Positions 1 to 5,281 of a DNA stretch of 5,281 bases are shown piece by piece. Numbering within the stretch: position 1 is the stretch's first letter; each line of letters opens with the position of its first letter. Under the pieces are notes generated by a model that searched no databases, was not told the DNA's origin, and saw nothing but the letters and a program-made list of their open reading frames with translations. Source of the stretch: Syntrophales bacterium (GTDB lineage Bacteria; Desulfobacterota; Syntrophia; Syntrophales; UBA5619). The stretch is taken from NCBI GenBank assembly GCA_028712015.1, contig JAQTRB010000136.1, forward strand, positions 1 through 5,281. The letters run 5' to 3'. The translations under genes and the position numbers were made by a program.

Positions 1-738
1 CGCCAGTCCCGCCTCGCGGTACTGCATCAAGCGCCGGTAAACGCTCTCCCAGGGGGCGAGGGATTGCCCCCGGACATGGAGAGGCTTCCGGCCCGCCGAC
101 GCCGACAGGGCCGCCGCCTCTCCGCTTTCGAAGACCGGCGTCCAAACCGAGTCGGACATCACATGCGGGAGGAACATCTGCGGGGAGTAACGGTCCCAGA
201 CCTTGAGCGGCTGGAGATACATCTCTCCCTTGACCTGGTATACGTCCAGCAGGACCTGCGTTGTGTCTCGGATTCGGGCGACGGCGCCGTGCCGGTGCCG
301 GCCGCGCGAGAGGGCGAAGTAGGCGACCGTGTCGAGTTCGAAGAGGAACGGGCAGGTCACCTGGAAAAAGTTGGCGAGGAGCTCGTCCGTCGCCCACTCG
401 ACGACGAGCGCGGAGAGGCTGTCGAAAACGTAGAAAACCCGACGACCCTCCGCCTCGATGATCTGATGGAGGTTGCCGCTGAAGGCATCGAATCCGGCAT
501 GGGGATCAACGACGATCGTCTCGAGACCGTCCATCGGCGGAAGGATCGCATCGTGCGAGGCGAAGCGAAAGTAGATCATCCGCCGCCCGTCGCGGATCGC
601 CCGCCGGGCGAAGGGCTCGGCGAAGTGCCGATAGTCTTCGAGACGATCCACCTGCCAGACGACGTTGTCTCCCAACCGGAGCCCCTGCAGCACCAGGTCC
701 AGGGAGGCCAGGCCGCTGGTCGCGATTTTCGAATCCAT
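1..738 (-). CDS. KaiC/RecA-like domain protein with degenerate P-loop, 3' end cut by window edge
   Basis: This is an open frame of 246 codons from an ATG at 738, still open at base 1, so the C-terminal part is missing. An in-frame TGA lies directly before the ATG and fixes the earliest start; GGCGGAAAGG sits 6 bases upstream. Residues 7-60 follow the opening of KaiC-type ATPases (T-S-G-L..LD..L.GL..GD), but where KaiC has its Gly-rich Walker A there is WQVDRLED (28-35), with no GxxxxGK[ST]. A Walker B-like strand ending in Asp is present (FYVFDSLSAL, 102-111), and DTTQVLLDVY (158-167) followed by PLKVWDRYSP (177-186) resembles the closing strands of a KaiC domain. From family recall, leaders of this kind occur at the start of large PEP/pyruvate-binding (PPDK/PEP synthase-like) proteins, but that domain would lie outside the window, so the link is inference. 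No signal peptide or membrane segment is seen. It starts 30 bases after gspE, so it is probably co-transcribed. It is not GspF. Loss of the P-loop suggests that this domain does not hydrolyse ATP. Confidence 0.72.
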   Translation of the reverse strand, partial: MDSKIATSGLASLDLVLQGLRLGDNVVWQVDRLEDYRHFAEPFARRAIRDGRRMIYFRFASHDAILPPMDGLETIVVDPHAGFDAFSGNLHQIIEAEGRRVFYVFDSLSALVVEWATDELLANFFQVTCPFLFELDTVAYFALSRGRHRHGAVARIRDTTQVLLDVYQVKGEMYLQPLKVWDRYSPQMFLPHVMSDSVWTPVFESGEAAALSASAGRKPLHVRGQSLAPWESVYRRLMQYREAGLA

Positions 739-744
739 TCAACG

Positions 745-754
745 CCTTTCCGCC
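745..754 (-). promoter_or_regulatory. Ribosome binding site of the KaiC-like gene
   Basis: The purine-rich GGCGGAAAGG lies 6 bases before the ATG at 738, within the 30-base gap after gspE. It supports the chosen start, and the in-frame stop immediately before the ATG rules out anything further upstream. No terminator-like hairpin is seen in the gap. Confidence 0.55.
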
Positions 755-768
755 GATTCCGCCACGGA

Positions 769-2610
769 TCACGCCTCGAGATCGGTTTCGCGCCTGATGA
801 TCCGGGTGACGCGGAATACCTCTTCGATCGTCGTCACCCCGGCCAGAACCTTTCGGGCGCCGTCGGCCAGCAGGTTCATCATCCCCCGTTTCATCGCCGC
901 ATCCTGGATCTGGTTGGCGTCGGACGTCTTCAGGATCAGCCGCTTGATCGTTTCGTCGGGAATCAGGATCTCGAAAATCGCCGTCCGGCCGCGGTAGCCG
1001 GTATTCATGCAGGCGGCGCATCCCCGCTTCCGGTAGAGGGTTTTCCTCTCCAGTTGCTTCCGGTCCACCCCGAGATTGGCCAGCGATTCGTCGTCGGCGG
1101 CGTAGGCTTCCTTGCATTTCGGACAGAGCACGCGGACGAGGCGCTGGGCGATGATCGCGATCACCGACGAGGTCACCAGAAAGGGCTCGATCCCCATGTC
1201 GATGAGGCGCGTGACGGCGCTCGCCGCGTCGTTCGTGTGGAGGGTGGAGAAGACGAGATGTCCCGTGAGGGACGACTGGATCGCGATCTCCGCCGTCTCG
1301 CGGTCGCGGATCTCGCCGACGAGGATCACATCCGGATCCTGACGAACGATGGAACGGAGCCCCTGGGCAAAGGTGAGGTCGATCTTCGGGTTGACCTGGA
1401 TCTGGCCGATCCCGTCGATCTGGTACTCGATCGGGTCCTCGATGGTGATGATGTTGACCTCGGGTTGGTTGATGCTCGAAAGCGCCGCATAGAGGGTGGT
1501 CGTCTTGCCGCTTCCCGTCGGCCCCGTAACCAGAACGATTCCGTACGGGGATTGGATCAGTCGGTTGAAGATCCCGATCTTCCGCTCGTCCATCCCGAGG
1601 TCGGCGAGCATCAGAATCGACGCGGTCTTGTCGAGGAGCCGGAGGACCACCCTTTCCCCGAAGGCGGTCGGAATGGTGGAAACCCGGATGTCGACGCTCC
1701 GGTCGGCGATCTTGATCTCGATCCGGCCGTCCTGGGGAAGTCTTTTCTCGGCGATGTTGAGTTTCGCCATGATCTTCACGCGCGAGACGAGCGGCGAGTG
1801 GATCTTGCGCGGCAGATTGAGGATGTCGTAGAGGATGCCGTCGATCCGGTAGCGGACCCTCACCGCGGCCTGGTAGGGTTCGATGTGGATGTCGCTGGCC
1901 CGGTCCTTGATGGCCCCCGAAAGGAGGAGGTTCACCAGTTTGATGATCGGGGCGTCGCTGGTCTCGTCCAGAAGGTCTCCGGTCTCCTCGATCTCGGAGA
2001 TGATGCCGGCGGTCGATTCCTCGTCCATCTCCTGGAAGAACGCCTTCGCCGTGCTCCGGCTGAGATCATAGGCCAGGTTGATGGCGGCAACGATCGCCTC
2101 CTGCGTGGCCAGAACCACCCGCCTCTCCGGCAGCCCGAGCAGGCGGCAGAGATCGTCCGTCGCCTGAAAATGGGTCGGGTCGTTGACCGCCACGACAAAC
2201 CCTTGCGGCGTATCGAGCGGAACCATCTTCTGTTTTTTCAGATACTGGATGGAGAAAAGGTCGGTGAAGTCGACCTTCATGTGGTCCGTCGGAAGCTCCT
2301 CCCAGAAGGGGATCCCATATTCTTCTCCGAGGGCCGCAAGCAGCTCCTTCTCCGGGAGAACCTTCTTCCGGATCATCAAATCGACCATTCCGGAACCGTT
2401 CGTCCGGAGGAGACTCCGGATCTCCGCGAGCGTCTCCGACGATGCCCCGCGGGAGACAAGACGCGCGTCCAGGCCGTTCATCTTTCCCAGCTCTTCCCCT
2501 TCGGCCCCGGGAACGATCAACGGGTCGAACGACGGCAGGGGGTCCGCCGGCACGTCCGGGTGTCCGGATGGCCCCGCTTTCCGGATTTGGTCGTTCCGCG
2601 AGCCCGTCAT
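769..2610 (-). CDS. gspE: Type II secretion system ATPase GspE
   Basis: This 613-residue protein is the hexameric cytoplasmic motor that couples ATP hydrolysis to pseudopilus assembly through the inner-membrane platform (GspL/GspF). Residues 1-43 are a Pro-rich, poorly conserved leader. About 60-180 match the GspE/PilB N-terminal domain. The catalytic half follows: ASDIHIEP (238-245), RLPQDGR (290-296), Walker A GPTGSGKT (363-370), Asp box TIEDPIEY (389-396), Walker B ILVGEIRD (429-436) with Glu433, and His box GHLVFSTLHTND (450-461). A zinc-binding tetracysteine is formed by CPKC (496-499) and CAAC (531-534). All key residues are intact, so it should be active. The ATG at 2610 overlaps the gspD stop (ATGA) and has AGGGAG 5 bases upstream. 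A second candidate start, Met44 at 2481, lies just before the conserved region. PilB of type IV pili is the main alternative, but the adjoining GspD-type secretin favours GspE. The protein is longer than the roughly 500 residues of classical enterobacterial or Vibrio GspE. Confidence 0.95.
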   Translation of the reverse strand: MTGSRNDQIRKAGPSGHPDVPADPLPSFDPLIVPGAEGEELGKMNGLDARLVSRGASSETLAEIRSLLRTNGSGMVDLMIRKKVLPEKELLAALGEEYGIPFWEELPTDHMKVDFTDLFSIQYLKKQKMVPLDTPQGFVVAVNDPTHFQATDDLCRLLGLPERRVVLATQEAIVAAINLAYDLSRSTAKAFFQEMDEESTAGIISEIEETGDLLDETSDAPIIKLVNLLLSGAIKDRASDIHIEPYQAAVRVRYRIDGILYDILNLPRKIHSPLVSRVKIMAKLNIAEKRLPQDGRIEIKIADRSVDIRVSTIPTAFGERVVLRLLDKTASILMLADLGMDERKIGIFNRLIQSPYGIVLVTGPTGSGKTTTLYAALSSINQPEVNIITIEDPIEYQIDGIGQIQVNPKIDLTFAQGLRSIVRQDPDVILVGEIRDRETAEIAIQSSLTGHLVFSTLHTNDAASAVTRLIDMGIEPFLVTSSVIAIIAQRLVRVLCPKCKEAYAADDESLANLGVDRKQLERKTLYRKRGCAACMNTGYRGRTAIFEILIPDETIKRLILKTSDANQIQDAAMKRGMMNLLADGARKVLAGVTTIEEVFRVTRIIRRETDLEA

Positions 2611-4883
2611 TCCGTCTCCCTGTTCTCCTTCTTGCGGACCGGCGTGCTCCTGATCGTGCCCTCCTGAATGACCCGCATGTATTCCATCTTTTCTTCCTCG
2701 ATTTTCCTCGCGTCTTCCGGATTTTGGACGATGCGGGGGGTGATGAAGACGAACAGGTTCGTCCGCTGGTTCAACGTGGATTTGGTTTTGAAGAGCCATC
2801 CCAGCAACGGGATGTCCCCCAGAAGAGGGACCCGGGACGTGCCCTGTTCCGAATCGTCCTGGATCATCCCGCCGATGACGACCGTCTCGCCGCTCTTGAC
2901 CACGACGGTCGTCTTGGCCGTCCTCTTGAGGGTGGTCGGGGTCAGAACCTTGTTGCCCGCCTTGTCCACTTCGCTGGTCTGGGAAAGGATCTTCGTCACC
3001 GACTGGTCGAGTTTCATCCGGACAAAGCCGTCCCGGTTGATCTGGGGGGTCACCTTGAGCGTGACGCCGACGTCCCTGTACTCGTAATTGCTGTAGTTGG
3101 TCGTCGATCCGACCGTTGTGTCCTGCCGGGTGACGTAAGGGACGTTCGATCCCACGGTGATCTCCGCATCCTCGTTGTCCAGGGTCAGCAATTGCGGCGT
3201 CGCCAAAATTCGGGTGTCCGAATCGTTCTGATAAGCCTGCAGGACGGCGCCGATGTTCGGAAATATCACCGACCCGATCTTGATCCCCGCGCCGATCACG
3301 CCCACGGAAAAACCGCTCGGCATGGAAAGCAGGCCGGACGCATCGACCTGGGGGATGATGGAGGCGCCCCTGAAGCCGGCCATTCCCACGTTTCGCGCGT
3401 TCCCATCCCCAACACCCGTAGCGCCGACATCCTTGAGCGCGCTCCATTCGACGCCGACGCCGAAGCTCTTGTCGGCGTTCACCTCCATGATCAAGCCTTC
3501 GAGATAGACCATGGGCCGGTTGATGTCCAGCTTCCGGATCACATCCTCGATGACGATGTAGTCCGCCGCATCGGCCGTAATGATCAACGAATTGGTCGAT
3601 TTGTCGGCCACGATCTGGACATTCTTGGAGAGAACGGCCGAGGTCGGCGCCTTGGGATCGATCGGCTTCCCCGGCTGGGGGAGGCCGGTGAGAACCTTGA
3701 CCAGATCCTCCGCTTTGGCGTTCTGGAGATAGTAGACGCGGATGGCCCCCGCCCCTTTGGGGATCTCTTTGTCCATCATCTTCAGGAGTTCTCGAATTCT
3801 GGTCATATCGTTTTCCGCCGCGAGGATAATCAACGCATTGGTACGCTCGTCCGGCACGATCCGGATCGGGGAGACGACCCCCCTGCCGGGGACGGCCTGC
3901 TGCTGAAAGATCGTCGTCAGGGATTTGGCCGTCTCCGTCGCCGAGGTGTACTGCAGCGGAACGTAGGTGATGAGTTCCCCGACCCCCTCCACATCGAGGG
4001 CGGTCACGATTTCCTGGAGCCGTCGAATGTTGGAGAGGACGTCGGTGACGATCAACATCCCGGTCGGCGGGTAGGCCAGAATCACGCTGGTTTTGGAAAC
4101 CAACGGATCGAGCACCTTTTTCATATCGTCGGGGTTCGCGTTCTGGAGGGAGAAGATCTGGGTGACGATCCTGTCCTCGGGAACGACGCTCTCCTTCTTC
4201 CATCGGAAATCATGACCCTTTCCCCGGGCATCCAGCGCGGGAATCACCTTGACCACGTCGCCCGCCGGAACCGCGGCAAAACCGTAGATTTCGAGGACCG
4301 ACTCGAATACCTTGTAGACATCGTCCACGGCGATCTTGTTCGGGGAGATGATCGTCACCTTTCCCCGGACCTTTTCGTCGATCACGAAGTTCCGGCCGGT
4401 CAGTTCGCTGACAAATTTGATGAAGACCGGGATGTCGACGTTGTCGAAGTCGATCGTCACATAACGGCCCACCTGCGAACGGGCGGACGGCGGCGCCGTC
4501 CGGGGAACGGGTTTTCCCTCGACCTTCGCCGGCGGCGCCTCGGCGGATTTCTGCGGCATCGCAACCGGCTGAGCCCCCGCGGTCGACGGCGGATTCGTCC
4601 GAACACGGGGCGCGGGTGCCGCGACCGGCGCCGCGGGTAACGACGACTTGCCGGGTTCGGTGGTCACCGGCTGCTCCTCCCCCGCAAGGCGGGCGGCGGA
4701 AATCGTCCCCGGCCACAGGAACGGGATCAGAACAAAAAACGCCAAAAGGATCGCGAATATCCCGGCCGCGAAACCGGTTCCATGCCTCCCCGGCGGACGG
4801 GATCGCCTCCGACCGCCTTCCGCCGGACAGCGGACCCCCGTTCCTTTCGGGAAACGGCAAAATATTTTTTGTGGTAACGGCAT
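2607..4883 (-). CDS. gspD: Type II secretion system secretin GspD
   Basis: This 758-residue protein is the secretin, a multimeric outer-membrane channel through which folded periplasmic proteins leave the cell. Residues 1-37 are a long basic leader, 38-58 a hydrophobic segment (export signal, possible cleavage near ISAA at 61-64), and 70-137 a Pro/Ala-rich linker. The N0 (STN-type) domain spans about 140-215, and N1-N3 about 240-298, 304-372 and 380-456, each with the usual pattern ending in a TNxLII-like strand (RTNALII 347-353, STNSLII 429-435). The secretin core spans about 457-720 and includes the GSNVPYVTRQ stretch (578-587), GVTLKVTPQI (606-615) and the C-terminal signature GGMIQDD to PRIV (671-719), with VPLLGDIPLLGWLF at 685-698. 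The last 40 residues are charged and could be a short pilotin-binding tail. N0-N3 without an AMIN domain favours GspD over PilQ. The ATG at 4883 shares its A with the upstream TPR stop (TGATG), and no other start codon lies before the hydrophobic segment. Confidence 0.96.
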   Translation of the reverse strand: MPLPQKIFCRFPKGTGVRCPAEGGRRRSRPPGRHGTGFAAGIFAILLAFFVLIPFLWPGTISAARLAGEEQPVTTEPGKSSLPAAPVAAPAPRVRTNPPSTAGAQPVAMPQKSAEAPPAKVEGKPVPRTAPPSARSQVGRYVTIDFDNVDIPVFIKFVSELTGRNFVIDEKVRGKVTIISPNKIAVDDVYKVFESVLEIYGFAAVPAGDVVKVIPALDARGKGHDFRWKKESVVPEDRIVTQIFSLQNANPDDMKKVLDPLVSKTSVILAYPPTGMLIVTDVLSNIRRLQEIVTALDVEGVGELITYVPLQYTSATETAKSLTTIFQQQAVPGRGVVSPIRIVPDERTNALIILAAENDMTRIRELLKMMDKEIPKGAGAIRVYYLQNAKAEDLVKVLTGLPQPGKPIDPKAPTSAVLSKNVQIVADKSTNSLIITADAADYIVIEDVIRKLDINRPMVYLEGLIMEVNADKSFGVGVEWSALKDVGATGVGDGNARNVGMAGFRGASIIPQVDASGLLSMPSGFSVGVIGAGIKIGSVIFPNIGAVLQAYQNDSDTRILATPQLLTLDNEDAEITVGSNVPYVTRQDTTVGSTTNYSNYEYRDVGVTLKVTPQINRDGFVRMKLDQSVTKILSQTSEVDKAGNKVLTPTTLKRTAKTTVVVKSGETVVIGGMIQDDSEQGTSRVPLLGDIPLLGWLFKTKSTLNQRTNLFVFITPRIVQNPEDARKIEEEKMEYMRVIQEGTIRSTPVRKKENRETE
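2616..2621 (-). promoter_or_regulatory. Ribosome binding site of gspE
   Basis: AGGGAG lies within the last codons of gspD, 5 bases before the gspE ATG at 2610. With the ATGA stop/start overlap it supports translational coupling of gspE to gspD. It is one of two candidate sites: a second purine-rich tract (AAGGGGAAGAG, 2491-2501) precedes the alternative ATG at 2481. Confidence 0.55.
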
Positions 4884-5281
4884 CAGTTTTTCCGCCCCTC
4901 CATCAGCTTCTTGAATCCGGGGGATGCGGCGACTTTTCTCATGTCGGCATCCTTTTTCACCCAGTCGATGACATTGCCGTCCAGCGTTGCGGCGACCTTC
5001 AGATACCAGAGGCTTTCCTCGATCTCGTTCGTCCGTGCATACAGGCAGGCCAGGTTGTAATAGGGATCCGCGTAATCCCTTTTCAGCACGACGGCGCGGC
5101 CGAGAGCCGCAACGGCCTTTCCGCGCTTCCCCTGGGCCAGATAAACGACCCCGAGGTTGTTCAACGCCCGGACATGTCCGGGATCGTGGATCAGTGCCTT
5201 GCGATAGAGGGCTTCGGCCTTTCGGAGATCGCCGTTGCGCTGAGCGAGCAGCGCCTCCCCGTAGCGGGCTTCCGCATCACG
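4883..5281 (-). CDS. TPR-repeat protein upstream of gspD, 5' end cut by window edge
   Basis: This is the C-terminal 132 residues of a larger protein; the frame is open to base 5281, so the true start lies outside the window. The TTG at 5162-5164 is an internal Leu codon, since TPR sequence continues upstream of it. Three tandem 34-residue TPR units are visible, at about 3-36, 37-70 and 71-104 of the fragment, with the usual Gly8/Ala-rich and Ala20/Pro32 pattern (NGDLRKAEALYRKALIHDP at 16-34, ALNNLGVVYLAQGK at 39-52, YYNLACLYAR at 74-83). The tail DWVKKDADMRKVAASPGF (106-123) resembles the short segment that often closes TPR proteins. TPRs are helical scaffolds for protein contacts; the partner and cellular location are unknown here, as any signal peptide would be upstream. 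The stop overlaps the gspD start by one base, so this gene belongs to the secretion operon and occupies the position where gspC is often found. A role in assembling the secretin or platform is inference only. Confidence 0.9.
   Translation of the reverse strand, partial: RDAEARYGEALLAQRNGDLRKAEALYRKALIHDPGHVRALNNLGVVYLAQGKRGKAVAALGRAVVLKRDYADPYYNLACLYARTNEIEESLWYLKVAATLDGNVIDWVKKDADMRKVAASPGFKKLMEGRKN
4895..4901 (-). promoter_or_regulatory. Ribosome binding site of gspD
   Basis: GGAGGGG is the clearest Shine-Dalgarno-like tract before the gspD ATG at 4883 and lies inside the last codons of the TPR gene. The spacing of 11 bases is a little long, which fits coupling through the TGATG stop/start overlap rather than independent initiation. 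Confidence 0.5.

Noticed and set aside
506..1117. A 203-codon minus-strand frame across the gspE end and the next gene
   Set aside because: It overlaps the gspE zinc-domain coding region and the start of the KaiC-like gene out of frame; its translation is an Arg-rich shadow without motifs.
64..2667. An 867-codon open frame on the plus strand, antisense to the KaiC-like gene and gspE
   Set aside because: It is antisense to gspE, whose motifs are intact along its length, and to the KaiC-like frame. Its translation is rich in Arg, Asp, Gly and Val without recognisable motifs, as expected when the reverse of GC-biased codons avoids stops.
2611..4203. The gspE reading frame stays open for 531 further codons upstream, inside gspD, suggesting a 1,144-residue protein or fusion
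   Set aside because: The upstream part is gspD read out of frame: it has no secretin or other motifs and is full of Arg, Gly, Asp and Gln. The gspE start at the ATGA overlap has its own ribosome site, and GspD is intact in the correct frame.
2442..4640. A 732-codon open frame on the plus strand antisense to gspD
   Set aside because: Same explanation: a low-complexity Arg/Asp/Gly/His-rich translation opposite a clear, full-length secretin gene, with no ribosome site or domain support.
4858..4880. AT-rich pocket at the start of gspD with a TTACCACA string, considered as a DnaA box or promoter
   Set aside because: It does not match the DnaA box consensus (TTATNCACA), lies within the first gspD codons, and has no paired -35/-10 elements that I can support.
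5162..5164. TTG as the start of a 93-residue TPR protein
   Set aside because: The frame continues open upstream to the window edge and encodes a further in-register TPR unit, so the TTG is an internal Leu codon.

Overview
The window (5,281 bases, GC-rich, roughly 60% by eye) holds one compact gene run, entirely on the minus strand. Read from high to low coordinates, it contains the 3' end of a tetratricopeptide-repeat (TPR) gene, a complete gspD (type II secretion secretin), a complete gspE (type II secretion ATPase), and the 5' part of a gene whose product starts with a degenerate KaiC/RecA-like domain. The first and last genes run off the window edges. The genes overlap by 1 base (TGATG) and 4 bases (ATGA) and are then separated by 30 bases, so they look like one translationally coupled operon. 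No promoter, terminator, RNA gene, mobile element or CRISPR array was seen, and almost no sequence is non-coding.

The organism is a Gram-negative (diderm) bacterium, because a secretin needs an outer membrane. The strongly GC-biased third codon positions, the style of the secretin and ATPase, and the KaiC-like leader suggest Desulfobacterota or another deltaproteobacterial-type lineage. This taxonomic guess rests on recall, not on a search.

GspD would form the outer-membrane channel with its N0-N3 periplasmic domains. GspE would be the hexameric cytoplasmic motor driving the pseudopilus. The TPR protein sits where gspC is often found in proteobacterial clusters and may be an assembly or scaffold factor; this is inference from position only. 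The fourth gene lies where gspF often follows gspE, but it is not GspF: it looks like the N-terminus of a larger protein with a KaiC-like fold that has lost its P-loop, probably the type I recall being fused to a PEP/pyruvate-binding domain. The most interesting points are this gene, the missing gspC and gspF at their usual places, and the unusual N-terminus of GspD. Very long open frames also occur antisense and in alternative frames, but they are best explained as GC-driven shadows.
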